DNA of 64,000 bases from assembly GCA_022497145.1 (NCBI GenBank), contig MU385928.1:1-64000 (forward strand). The letters run 5' to 3'. The stretch comes from Rostrohypoxylon terebratum (Eukaryota; Ascomycota; Sordariomycetes; Xylariales; Hypoxylaceae). Position 1 is the first letter of the stretch, and every line of letters begins with the position of its first letter. The translations under genes and the position numbers were made by a program. Positions 34,492-46,741 of this stretch are shown here, in pieces. The notes beneath the pieces are model-generated. The model was not told the origin of the DNA. It saw only the letters and a list, made by a program, of their open reading frames with translations, and made no database searches.

Positions 34492-37400
34492 GTGGGAGCT
34501 CGCAGCCTTGCCTGTACTGGGGGCTAGGTACTTTGCATTACACCGGCGTTTGATCTCATTTCATCTACCTAGCATTGGGAAGCGATATGGAATTACACGA
34601 TACCATACGGGACAGCACAAGGAAGAATCCCCGGGGCGTTTTTGGTTGAAACATACACGATACAGCGGATTTAGGATGACACGAAGACGTGATAGAATAT
34701 ATATTCCTAGACTATGTTGGTCCGAGATGTGTTATTTCTAGAATAGAAACTAATATTGAGAAATATATGAAAATGTGAGAAACGGACAACACATATCCAA
34801 ATGTTCAGCACACGATCGTGATGCTAATTTGTAGTGTTGGGGTAGGGTTGTGTCATAGCTGAGGCGGCATGGTTTAATCCTTCATCCTTCTATGCTGTAG
34901 AGCGATATCTAATCGAAGATCTTGTTTGTTGAGTACATATCTAGGACCTAGGTACATTTCCCTTATTTGTCTTATTTAATATGTCATCTGTCCTTTTGCT
35001 GGCCATCTTCCGCTTCACTTCGGATTCGGCTTTTACATCGATATTTCACTTTACCACTGAGGCACCGCCAGGTCATACACATACCTATCTCGGTGTATTA
35101 CATCCATACTACTACGCAGCATGCACAAAGAGCATGGCCCAAATCGCAAGATCGGACCAATGGGAAGCAAAGGAATATCCACCCTGCCCGCAACATTGTC
35201 TAAACAATTAGAGATCAGCTCATTTGACGTATTTTTCAATCCGATCCCTCCACCCAGTAGCCCAGTCGACATCCTGGTTGGGCTGAGAAAGAGGACGGAC
35301 GAGAATCCCACATCGAGGCAGGACGAAAAAAGAGCTGAAACGTTTGGTGATATGCGTTTCATGAGCATTCGTGGCTAATCATGGCAGCTATGTACGTAGC
35401 CTGGTACTGCGTAGCATACTAATGTGTATCGTTGGCGCGGGTAATCGGCCGGGAGCTCTTAGGCAGTTATCCATTCGTTGTCTCTTTAATACTGATACTA
35501 ACGAATAGTACATGGGAAGAAGACGATTGTTTGTGTGGTCGTAAGATATAGACGGAGATCTCGGCAACTGACTACCTAGAAGAGGAATCTACATATTACC
35601 TAGTATCATCCATCGCGGCAGAGACGGCATCTTTGGCGATTTCGTGACTACCTATGCAGCTATGTAACTCTCCGACCGACCGGTTTTTGGGGGTTACCCT
35701 TGAAATCCCTAGCATTTCCTTCGGGTTGCTGCATGAAAGATGGGAAGACGTACCTTGTCGGTTCCAGGACTTCGTTACATTTTACAGGCGATCATCGATC
35801 ATCGTACAATCATCATCGTTGTCTTGCAGCTAGTGGCTAGTGGCACTAATACCTAACAAGGCACAGCACACAGCACACCCCCAGCCCTACTGCCAAACCC
35901 GAATATCCTAAACTGCTTCAAACCATCAAACCTCCAAACCTCTAAAAGCGAGTAAGAGCCCTGGAGGTTTTGATGTTTAAATGATCTAATTATAAATTCC
36001 CTCACATGTTTTTTTTAATGGGACACTTAAGTCCTAGGGTTAACAACGATAACACCTCCACGGATTGAATCAATATAGAAAGAGCTATTAACTAAATTAA
36101 TTTGTGCTCCTCCAATATCCCCCGATACTTCCCCAGCTCCAATGGAAGCTTTCCTGACGCTTATGTACCGGGAAACTGCGTGCATCAGATCCATTCTAGA
36201 CCGAGAGAAGTTTCAGGAACTTCCTAAATCAGATATGAACTTTGATTTTTGACTTTTGACTTTATTGATCCATCGGTAACTGAACAGTGCCAATGACAAA
36301 TGTAAAAAAAAAATCTATTTTTATCCATACTTACCTCGGAGTTGAACATCAAGTTCTACATATGCAAAACACCGCCATCGTGAAATCGTCAGTCTAAGAA
36401 TGACAAAAAAAAATTCATCGATGGATATTATTGATCGAATCTATCATGTACCCTTCTAGGTACCATCTTATTATTGTGGAACCCGATTGGGGCGCTGTGG
36501 CAGTCGCTGTGGCAGATGAGGCGGGGTGATTATTGGCGTCAGCAGGAGCTCTGGAACCTGGGAGGTCAACTGATGGTCGTAGATGCTCCCCTAATAAATC
36601 AAAGTATCTGGTACTTCTGGCACTTCTACACTAGGTACAATACTATTAAGTTCAACTGTTCTGGCACTCAATTCTAGCAGCTACCGTGCTACAATAATAC
36701 CATACCATACAATACCGCGCAAGGCATGCACAAATTCAATTGGGATTGGATGTACAAGTACAGGTGCATAAGTGCACAGGTAGATACCTAATTTAGTTCA
36801 AAAGTGTTCCAGCTTCTTGGGTCCATGACAGCTTCTTTTCCTTAACTTGCTTCTCCTTTCATTTCAATCTGTTCTGAACTTCTGATGATAATCTAGTGTA
36901 TGTACCTGACCTTGCAATCGAAATATACCTTACCTTAATATTATATTTAAATTTATTCCATTAATCAAACACTTTCGTCGCTTCATTCTCGAGCTCGTCT
37001 GTGGTTATTGAATTCTTTTCTTTTCTTTTCTGTTCTGTTCTCTTTGCTCCTTTGCTACTACCTACTACCTACCTACAGGTACCTAGTTCTTACTAACCTA
37101 CCCGCATGCTATTTACGCCGAGCACCATACTATACTCCTTTGACATCATACCAAACACCTAGCGCATTAAGTCCGGCCGAGTATCACAGGCACCGATCTA
37201 TAGCACCCAACAGCACCCTGATACACCAAATACGCCCAAATACGCCCAAATACGCCCAAATACGCCCAAATACGCACCTAAAACAACACCTAAAAGCTGA
37301 AGAGGGGTGCACCTGTACAGCCGGTACTTGATCAAAATACCGAAATTCGTACCAAAAATACCAAGCAAAATAATACCAAGCAACTTCCAAGACGGGACCA

Positions 37401-37525
37401 AGCCAAAACGTCACCCACGCTTGCACTTTCCCGCCCTTGTCCCTTGAATTCGCCCTCCCTAATTATAACTTAATCCTTCTTAGTCTACCTAGGTCCTACT
37501 CCGAAATCCTCCCTTCTCCTCCACC
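34492..37525. other. Intergenic, ~3.0 kb
   Basis: No gene supported. Contains CCTAGG palindromes (34941-34955, 37485-37500), homopolymer A/T tracts (near 36003 and 36304) and a 10-bp tandem array (37221-37276). The 36960-37525 part is pyrimidine-rich, like a long 5' UTR/promoter for the PSD2 gene. Overlapping short ORFs here are low-complexity. Confidence 0.5.
37221..37276. repeat. 10-bp tandem array, ~5 copies
   Basis: tacgcccaaa is repeated four times exactly (37231-37270), with degenerate copies on both sides. It lies 250 bp upstream of the PSD2 start codon, probably in its leader or promoter. Confidence 0.85.
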
Positions 37526-40500
37526 ATGGTCCGTATCATACCTCAAAGATTAAAAACAAAATCCACAAACTCTACCGCCAATTCTACAAGCAAAAGTCGC
37601 AGTAGCAGTCCCATGCCGCCAAAACCCGATGCGAATGTCCCGGAGGGTCGAAAGGACACTGGGTTGGTCCTAAAGATAGTTGTGCTCCGAGTAAGGGCAC
37701 CCAATTGCTTATGCTAGCTCTAGAGGGGCACGGCCGTGAATTCTAACCTATTGATATAGGCAAAAAACCTAGCAGCAAAAGATCGCGGAGGCACATCTGA
37801 CCCGGTTGGTTTCACCCACATTCATAGCTATATGTCTGACCAGAGAATGCAAAAGGAAAATGATAAGATGATCTAACGTATTTTGCTTTTTTTTTTCTAG
37901 TATCTTCAACTAACATGCGGCGAAACTAAATTCGTCACCCATCATGTCCCGAAAACGCTGAACCCAGAGTGGAACGTTGTCTGCACCGTCCCCGTCACCG
38001 GCACCGACAATTTGCTCATCGACTGTATCTGTTGGGATAAGGATAGATTTGGTAAGGACTACCTCGGCGAGTTTGATCTGGCTCTCGAGGAGATCTTCTC
38101 CAACGAGAAGACCGAACAGGAGCCCAAGTGGTATCCACTTAAGAGTAAGAAACGGGGAAAGAAGTCAAACAACGTATCCGGCGAGGTTTCGCTTCAATGC
38201 ACGATCTACGATTCAACAAACAAGGAAGCGACAGATGGGCAAATCTTGGAAAAGCTTCGCTCGCTTGCTACCGCTCTACCCGAAACTGCATCTCGCAATC
38301 CTACCCCAAACAGGACACCGACACTTGGCCCGATTCCCACACCCAAATTAAACCCAAGCTCGACCCAGTCTAGTAGGACCTCCCCGGAAGGCTCTCAGGA
38401 TGACGACGATGACGATGAGATCCTAGATGAAGACGAAGAGGGGGATCCGAACAAGCCGGAGAACATCGAGAAGAGAAAGAGAAAGCTCAGGATCAAGGGG
38501 TTAAAGCGCAAAAAGAGGCAAAATCCGTACGAATTTATCAATGGGGGTAGTGATGTGGTTGGACTCATCTTCCTTGAAATCTGCAACATTAACGATCTCC
38601 CTCCCGAATCCAACTTCACAAAAACCAGCTTCGACATGGATCCATTTGTCGTCGCCTCTCTAGGGAAAAAGACGTATCGTACAAGGGTTGTGCGTCATAA
38701 CCTAAACCCTGTATTCAATGAGAAGATGCTCTTCCACGTCCTGGGTCACGAAAAAACGTATTCTTTCTCTTTCACTGTCATAGATCGCGACAAGATCTCT
38801 GGAAACGACTTTATTGCGTCAACCTCGTTTCCCGTACAGGAACTAATCGAGAGAAGCCCTAAAGCTAATCCCGAGACTGGCCTATATGAGTTGAAAGAGC
38901 CGGCCGAGTACGTCAGAGAGAAGAAATCACGTCTCGCGAGACTAGGCATGTCGAGGTCATCTTCTACCCAGAGTCTGTCCAAGGGTCGTCCGGTATTGCC
39001 GAAGAACTCCGGTGTAGCTTCAGCCTTGCCTCCAGCGGATGGACAAGCGGATGCGAAGGTCGCCCCGGCATCCGCTCCTGCATTGCTGACGCCGGATCAA
39101 GTTCCCAATTTGAACAACGGGAACGGAAACTCAAACAGTAATGGCAATGGCGAGGGCAACGACTATGCCGACGATCCCGATTTCAACGTGTTCACAATCC
39201 CATTGAAGATGAAGAATTTGGAAAAATGGGAAGACAAGCATAACCCGATGTTGACTTTCCGCGCCAAATATATGCCATACACTGCTTTAAGGCAACAATT
39301 CTGGCGCGCGATGTTGCGGCAATATGACGCGGATGAAAGTGGCGAGATCAGCAAGGTCGAGTTGACCACCATGCTCGATACGCTTGGCTCTACTCTGCAC
39401 GAGTCTACTATCGACAGCTTCTTCCAGAGATTCCCGCATGAAGCGCCAACAGGCGAACAGGAGATTACTATGGACGAGGCCGTCATCTGTCTAGAGGATC
39501 AGTTGAATGCTAAAGCTAAATCGCTTCCAGCAACAGATAAGTTGAAGAACCTGATGCCCGACACAGACAAAGTGAAGAATCTCTTGGCCCCGTCAAGCCA
39601 GAGCAGCAGTGCCGCGCCTTCAGAGGAAGGATCCTTCGTTCTCAGCTCAGAAGACTCGAGTGGCCAGGGAACACCTTCGGGATCTTCAACTATTGTCATC
39701 CCTGATCTCAGTACGCCTGGGGAGGAAGGTGAAGCATTGGACAAGGATGATCTCAACACTGAACGTGGCGAAGAACATGTTGTTGAAATTCGAGAATGTC
39801 CCATCTGTCACCAACCCCGACTGAACAAGCGAAGAGATGCAGACATTATCACACACATTGCCACATGTGCCAGCCAAGACTGGCGCCAGGTTAATTCATT
39901 GATGATGGGCGGGTTCGTCACAGCAAGCCAAGCGCAAAGAAAATGGTATTCAAAAGTGATGACGAAGATTTCCTATGGCGGATATAAGCTTGGCGCCAAT
40001 TCTGCCAATATCCTCGTACAAGATCGCCTGACTGGGCAGATCAACGAGGAGAAGATGAGCGTTTATGTGCGGTTGGGGATTCGACTGCTGTACAAAGGCT
40101 TAAAATCGAAGGACATGGAAAATAAGCGGAGTAAGTACTGATTTCCAAGCATACAGCCAAATCTTCAACTAACCATATCACAGTCCGCAAGCTACTCAAG
40201 AGCTTGAGTATCAAGCAAGGCAAGAAATATGACGATCCCGCATCAAAATCTCAGATCATACCTTTCATCGAATTCCACCAGCTAGACATGTCCGAGGTTC
40301 TTCAACCTGTAGAGGAGTTTAAGAATTTCAACGAATTCTTCTATCGCGCTCTCAAGCCGAATGCTCGGCCCTGTTCGGCCCCGGACAACCCCCACATAAT
40401 CGTGTCACCCGCGGACTGTAGGTCCGTTGTCTTCAACACTATTGATTCGGCAACCAACATCTGGATCAAAGGCCGCGAGTTTTCTATTAAAAGGCTTCTT

Positions 40501-41164
40501 GGCGACGCATATCCCGAAGATGCTGGTCGCTACGAGAATGGCGGGCTAGGTATCTTCCGCTTGGCGCCCCAGGATTACCATCGTTTCCACATTCCCGTTG
40601 ACGGTATACTACGCAAGCCAAAGCTTATTGCTGGTGAGTATTATACCGTAAACCCTATGGCTATTCGGTCGGCGTTAGATGTGTACGGCGAAAACGTCCG
40701 CGTTCTCTGCCCTATTGATACCGAGCTGTTCGGTCGGGTTATGGTAATCTGTGTTGGTGCCATGATGGTTGGTAGCACTGTGATCACTCGGAATGAGGGA
40801 GAAGAAGTGAAGCGAGCCGAGGAACTCGGATACTTCAAATTTGGTGGCAGCACCATTGTGACATTGTTCGAACCCGGAAAGATGGTTTTCGACGCTGACC
40901 TGGTCGACAATTCGACCAGCGCTCTGGAAACACTGGTATGTTCTTGCTCCCGACTCATCTGATGTCTAAAGTCTAAAGTCTGAATACTTACATTATGTAC
41001 AGATCCGAGCAGGCATGTCGGTCGGTCATTCCCCGCAAGTGCCACAATTTGCGCCGGACATGCGCAAGGATGAGAAGGATGTCACAGAGGCGGAAAAGGC
41101 GGAAGCTCACCGTCGCATCCGTGGTGGCGTTGAGACTGCAGATGAGGGGAACTTGCATCAATGA
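37526..41164 (+). CDS. PSD2: Phosphatidylserine decarboxylase proenzyme 2 (C2-C2-EF hand-PSD)
   Basis: Exons 37526-37690, 37760-37804, 37901-40130, 40184-40935 and 41003-41164 (1117 residues). It converts phosphatidylserine to phosphatidylethanolamine at Golgi/endosome/ER-contact membranes. A C2 domain (about 45-150; YLQLTCGETKFVTHHV, LNPEWN) is followed by an acidic then basic linker, a second C2 domain (about 288-395; DPFVVASLGKKTYRTRVV, LNPVFNEKMLF), an EF-hand (about 548; DADESGEISKVEL), a Cys/His motif near residue 703 (CPICHQ..HIATC) and the decarboxylase domain from about 814 (FNEFFYRALKP, APQDYHRFHIPVDG, PMAIRSALDVYGENVR). Self-cleavage is expected at the GGST motif (codons 40843-40854), where Ser becomes the pyruvoyl group. 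The length and domain order match fungal Psd2. Two tiny 5' exons are needed to complete the first C2 strand. Confidence 0.93.
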
Positions 41165-41750
41165 GGAACTAGTGGCGGGGTTAATCAAGCTGAGTGATTG
41201 ATATGCATTCTAACGGCGTTGTACTACCATTGAAGCGACGACTTTTATACAAGAAGATCAGGATTCTTGATGAGGTGGATAGATGAGGTCAAACTCAAGC
41301 GTCAAGGCTAGGAAATCAATTGCATACATTATCGACACGATGGATACATAAGGTACGTAATAGAGCTACCAAACTACCTACACATATGTAGGCAAGCACA
41401 GATCTAAGTGAGTAGGCGGTATATAGTGTTCGTCATTCCTTTTGACATGACATTGGATGCGAGAGAGGTTACATACCTAGTAGGTAGCCTTTTCGAATAG
41501 AAAAATGTCACGATAATCCTGTATCGGACATCCCTTCGCATCTTCCAATTCTCGGTCTTCTTTGTCTTCTTGCGTCCTTTTTGAACCTCTAGTTTTCCCT
41601 AGCTCCCCCTTAGCTCTGCGACAGTAATGACGTACAGGTTAGTACTAACGTGCGTAAGGATCTCATCTTTGCCCGACACCGTACGATGTCTCACGGGCGT
41701 CTCTAGGACGACAGTATCGGTGTGGGTATGAAGGAGGTTCGTAATGTAGG

Positions 41751-41850
41751 TAAGTAGCCATAAGTAGCCATAAGTAGCCAGAAGTAGCCAGAAGTAGTCA
41801 GAAGTGTCCCAAAGTAACCAGAAGTGACCAAAAGTAACCAGAAGTAGGCA
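41751..41850. repeat. 10-bp tandem array, 10 copies
   Basis: Ten head-to-tail decamers with consensus (g/t)aagtagcca, exactly in register over 100 bp; the first copies are identical and later ones have diverged. It is about 590 bp downstream of PSD2. Confidence 0.9.
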
Positions 41851-41969
41851 AAACCAACAGAAATGCAAGTCACACCGACATGACAACTTCCAATTATATA
41901 TATGCGGTCAAGAAAGTGGTGTTCAATAAGAAGCTTCCACGTGAGTGAGAAAGGGGGGGGGAAATGGGG

Positions 41970-42042
41970 GTAGGCGCAGGTAGACGCAGTTAAGGTGCAG
42001 AAAGGTGCAGAAAGGTGCAGTTAGGTGCAGGAGAGACGCAGA
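41970..42042. repeat. Degenerate ~10-bp G-rich tandem array
   Basis: About seven units resembling aaaggtgcag; the central three (from 42000) are exact decamers, the outer ones vary (taggcgcag, tagacgcag, gagagacgcag). Confidence 0.75.
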
Positions 42043-42720
42043 TTGTGGGGTAAAAATTGACTTGGAACGTTTTATTAGTGGTCGCAAAAGGTCGCAAAAT
42101 TGCAGCAATCCTACCCTAGATCCCTGTCATTTCGGGTAAGTTAGCCAAAGTTACCTGTAAGTTACATGAGTTAACCTTTAAAGTTTTTGTTTACTTTGCA
42201 ACCCCGCGTAGCAACGGTCCGAACGTTGACATGTCAAAGAAAAACATTCCAGCAAAAAAAAAACTGGAACGTCGCCTTAATACTAATAAAATCTAACAGG
42301 GAAACAAAAAGCTTCGAGAAAGGGGCAACCTATCCTAATCCTATTACTTTCATAGGCTCTCATCTACCTTGGCTAGGATTCAATTGCTTTTTTTTTCTCT
42401 TTTCGAATTTGAAGCCACAGGTTGAGAGGCCATCGTCGGATTGACCGGAGTGACGAAATCATACATAAGCGATACACATGAAAATAGAGTGTATACATAT
42501 ACGCATATACGCACATATCGCACATTCTGCAACAACCCGCACCTCCAATGCGGACAGAACCGGTAGCAATTGGTAAATACCTCATTGCTTACTGCCTTCT
42601 CGGACGATTGTGAAGGACAGACGCCAATATCCAAAACGACTGAGTTGAAAAAAGGGGGACAATAATAAGAACATATACGAATACGACACAACAAGACACG
42701 AAAAGACACGACACCACAAA

Positions 42721-45606
42721 ATGGTCGACCCCGACAATCTACGTACAGCATCGCTGTACATCAACAATCAGTTGATGTCACGAGGTTTACTACGTGATGG
42801 CCACAATATCAACTTCGCGAATCCGGAATCGGGCGAAGGAGGATTGCAAGCCACCATGGGAAAGGTCATGAGCGTTATCAATGACCTAATCCTAAGGCGC
42901 GACGTATGTGTTTACCCTTCCGTGCTCTCTCATCTTCTCACCGATTTCTACGGTCGGGAATATTTTCATACCCAGCTACAGGCATTAAAAAAAAAGTCCA
43001 GAATCAATTAGCTAACTGTTTTTTTTTTCCTCCAAAACCAGCGTGACGCAGAAAACCGTGAATCCCTCTCTACAACCCTGCGCACCCTCCGCGCAGACTC
43101 CCAACGCCAGACCACAGAACTCGCCCGGCAGGCGGACCGTATTTCCGAGCTACAACGCAAACTCGACAGCGCCGACTCTACGGAACGTGCTCTCCGCGCC
43201 CAGCTCAAGGCAGCAGATGCCACCGTACACAAACTCAAGGACGAAGCGGCCAAGTCCAAGACATTGCTCGTTCAAGCACGCGCCTCCTGTGCGACAGAAG
43301 TAAGGAAACGAGATAGGCAGATCGATGGGCTGAAGAAAGCCGTGTCCGATGCGAGCCGTGTGCGTGGAGGCAGACAGAGCAGGGATGTGCTGAGTATCAG
43401 CGTGACAGGCGAGGTCGGCGGCGATGAGAAGGGTGGGCTACCGGCAGGTGCCACAGAAGCTGAGGGCTACAGTTTGAGGTTGGAGACAAACTCATTCTTG
43501 ACAGAATTAGCCCGAGGACTGAGCGAGGAGAACGAGAGCTTGCTTGCGCTAGTCAGAAGGACGGTGGACGGGCTGCGCGATATGAGTGGCCTCGAACGCA
43601 CGCCAAACGGCGCGGGGGCAGGCTCTGAGCGCCAGTCTCAGTCCGGCAGTGCGGATGTCCTAGTTCTGACGCCGCAAAAGAGCGTGGACGAGCTCGCTAA
43701 CGAATTGGAGGGGATCCTAGAGCATCTTAGGACGATACTTACGAACCCCTCTTTCGTGCCCATCGAAGAGGTCGAGATTCGTGAGGAGGCCATCACGCGC
43801 CTGCGTGCCGGCCTCGAGACCATGGAGTCCAGGTGGAAGGACGCTGTACACATGATCGATGGCTGGCGCAAGCGCATGGTTTCCAGCGGCAAGACGGTCG
43901 ATATCGAGGACCTTCGCATGGGCCTTAGGCTCAGCCCTGTTAGGGTCAGGGATGTGGAGGAGACGGTAGATGCTGTGCCATTGCAGATGAGACTTTCGTG
44001 CGTCCGGGAAGAAGAGGAGGAGGGCGAATATGAGGAATACGACCGATATGAACATCAAAAGATGCAACAAAGCCCCAGGGGACTAGAGCTGATTAAAGAG
44101 GAAGAGGAAGAAGCATCGCGACAGTATAGGTCTCCAAGCCCAGCTGAGTCATTGCACCTAGTCCCTGCTCCGGGATATGAAGAGAACGATGATTTGGATT
44201 CGGATCCAAGCAGCATATTCCAGGACGAAGATGACATCGATATGAATGAGCTAGAACAAGAAGAACCAAATGTCCAAGTCCTCCAGGAATCCACATACGA
44301 CCCATCAATGGATTCACCTCCGTTGCCGATTCCACCGCAGATCACTCCCCTCAAGGACTCGTACTCGTCGGGGAATAAGGGACCTATCATACGCGACCTC
44401 GCATGCCACAAACGACCGGGAGACTTCACGACTATCGTCGAAGAGAACACATGGGATCTCATGGAGGAAGAGGAGGAAAAGGCGCCTGTCCCACCACCTC
44501 ATGTTATAAAGCCACAATCTCCTCAGCAGAAGAAGGAGACAACGGCGGTCAAGCAATCACCACCATGGCAGGACACCCGTCCGGGCTCAACTTCTTCTTA
44601 TGATAGCCCGCTATTCGGAAAGTCCGGCGAGAGGCCCTCACAGACAGATCCGTCTCGCAAATTATTCTCGAAACCTACCGTGAACCTGGTGCAGCAAATA
44701 CAATCAAAGTCCCAGCCAGAGCCTGGAAGCGCGAACGGAAGCACGAGCGGACAAGGCTCTGCTAAGTCCTCGAAGAGATTGAACTCGTCAAGAGACTCGC
44801 CGGACCCGTTAACAGCCGAGATTAAGAGAACGGCTTCGGACCCGACGAATTCTGCTGCGCGGCAGACACCCACGTCTCGCAAGGTGGCTCCTGCTCCTCT
44901 TGCTCAGTCGCCACGGCCTACTTCCTCGTCCTCTATAAAGTCGGTAGCCAACAGCATAAAGGAGAAGGAGCAACAGCAATCGCTATCCCGGCCGCGCTCG
45001 CCGCTCCGAAATGGTCAGCCCGTGAACTCCCGCCTGCCACGCCCTAATAGCAGTGCGAATCCGCCGCCACAAAGCCCCCTCACCATGGCTACTATCGCTG
45101 CGAAACTCGCAGCCTCCGAACGAGAAGCTGATGCCGCCCGTGTGAGAGCTAAGCTCAGAGCTGTGCGAAACGGCGGAACGAGGCGTAACGGAGGACTCTT
45201 ACCTCCTGCCACGATAACATCGAATGGCAATGCCAGTGCCAATAGTTCCCCCACTGTCCAGAGGCAACAGAAGAGAATTGAGAAATCAAGCCCGAAATCG
45301 GTGATCAAGGAAGAAGAGGAGAAAAAGGAAACCACAGACCCCGTCAAACGGGACAGGGAACCTCCTACTCCCAAATCCGCCCGTAACCAGGACCGAGTAA
45401 AGCGGCAGAAAGCCGAAGACGATAATTCCGTGGACGAACTAGCGGGCTCTCTCGGTGCCGGAAGCGAAGACGTCGAGATAAGCATGAAAGTAACGAAGCG
45501 GAGACGCGACCGCGGCGAGCGCCGCACCAGTAGAGTCGCCTCGCGCAGGAGAAGCACGTTAAGTCCTTGGGAACTCGACGCGCTAATCCAGGGGACGGGG
45601 AACTAA
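42721..45606 (+). CDS. TinA/SSX2IP (ADIP)-type spindle-pole coiled-coil protein
   Basis: Exons 42721-42903 and 43042-45606 (915 residues; intron GTATGT..CCAG). The N-terminal ~60 residues (ASLYINNQLMSRGLL, INFANPE, GKVMSVINDLILRRD) and the following coiled coil (about 62-150, many Arg/Glu heptads; AENRESL, TTELARQADRISELQ) match the ADIP/SSX2IP domain. Fungal members include A. nidulans TINA, which binds NIMA kinase and works with a WDR8 protein at spindle pole bodies to anchor microtubules, and S. pombe Msd1. A second helical part lies at about 235-310 (LANELEGILEHLRTIL). The C-terminal two thirds are Ser/Pro/Glu-rich, disordered and phosphorylation-prone (many SP/TP sites), ending with a basic RRR-rich stretch and WELDALIQ. 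The assignment rests on the N-terminal region; the rest is poorly conserved in the family. Confidence 0.8.
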
Positions 45607-46741
45607 GCATGACACCCTACTCGCGCATTCACATTACATTACATTACATTCTCACTATACGGCCTTACTTACATCACCATCGCCATCTTCATCGACTGGG
45701 GTAGGGAAAGGAGGAAACGAGGTCATGAAGGAGGGCGGGATATTTAACGAACGGGAGAAACGACGATGAATGGAAATGTTTACGAAACCAATCAACCAAC
45801 CACCAATGCCTTTTCCCCTCGGATATTGGCTTACACACGGGGCATGACCGAACAGAATGTGGGAAACCAAAATCCCTCAAGAGAAGAGAAAGCTCGAAAG
45901 CTGCAAGGCGACGACGACCACGGTGAACGGCGCCGGGAGTTTAATGAGGAAATTCGTTCGGGGTCTTTTTTTTTTCTTTGTCGCTGCGATTTTTATATCT
46001 CCCTACTCAACCTAGGATTATATGGTTGGAGTAGCGGATGGCATTGTTTATGTTACGATACGTTATGACCATGAAAAAACCACCTACGTTACCTTGCATC
46101 GCCTTAGGTACTTATGCTTCTACCACTGTTACACTTTTACCACCATACTTTTTTTTGCATAGCTTAGTTTAGTTCCGCTCCGTTCTACTCCCCCCTTAGC
46201 TGTACAGGATGGGGGATTAGGATCGGGGCGAGCTATGGCGCCACGGCACATCACATCACTCACATACAACCGAGCAGAAGCAGCGATGCTGGCTGGTTTG
46301 TCCATTTACTTTGTCATATACCATTTACGCAATGAAAAAACCCCTCGCTCACGTTTGATAAGTAGAATAGAGTCACGAATTACGAATTACGAATTAACCA
46401 ATTATGGCAAACTTCCCACCGTGATTACCACTTGCTATATTGGTATTTCTGGCCTTACACCTGACACCTAGCAGGACATACAAGGGGAAACTCCCGATAT
46501 GTCCCTACCTACTGCCTCTAACATCATGAGAGGCGGTCTGCCTGTGGGTCGTAATTTGTCATACATCTAAGTAGACATGGGCTCTATAGTAAAGCTGGGA
46601 GAGAGAGGGTATCTCATATAAACGAGGAAATTAGGCCAATCCAGCCCTATACCAATATTAGTCCTGTTAACAGCCCGAGCAGATGGATAAGCAAGAACTT
46701 GTAAAAGGCCTTAGAATATCACCGTATCCGCTAAGCGGATA
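45607..46741. other. Convergent intergenic, ~1.1 kb
   Basis: 3' flanks of two converging genes. No gene is seen. Short acattacatt and acgaattacgaatt repeats occur near 45637 and 46375. Confidence 0.5.

Larger units (their letters stand above)
41165..42720. other. Intergenic, ~1.6 kb with two tandem arrays
   Basis: No gene. Holds a 100-bp decameric array (41751-41850) and a second degenerate decamer-like array (41970-42042). The last 200 bases are A/C-rich (CACAACAAGACACG-type) and form the leader of the next gene. Confidence 0.55.

Noticed and set aside
35881..37331. Short plus-strand ORFs upstream of PSD2
   Set aside because: Low-complexity Tyr/Leu/Thr text over repeats and pyrimidine tracts; no motif or splice logic.
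45015..45557. 180-codon minus-strand ORF
   Set aside because: Antisense to the Ser/Arg/Glu-rich tail of the TinA-like gene; low complexity.
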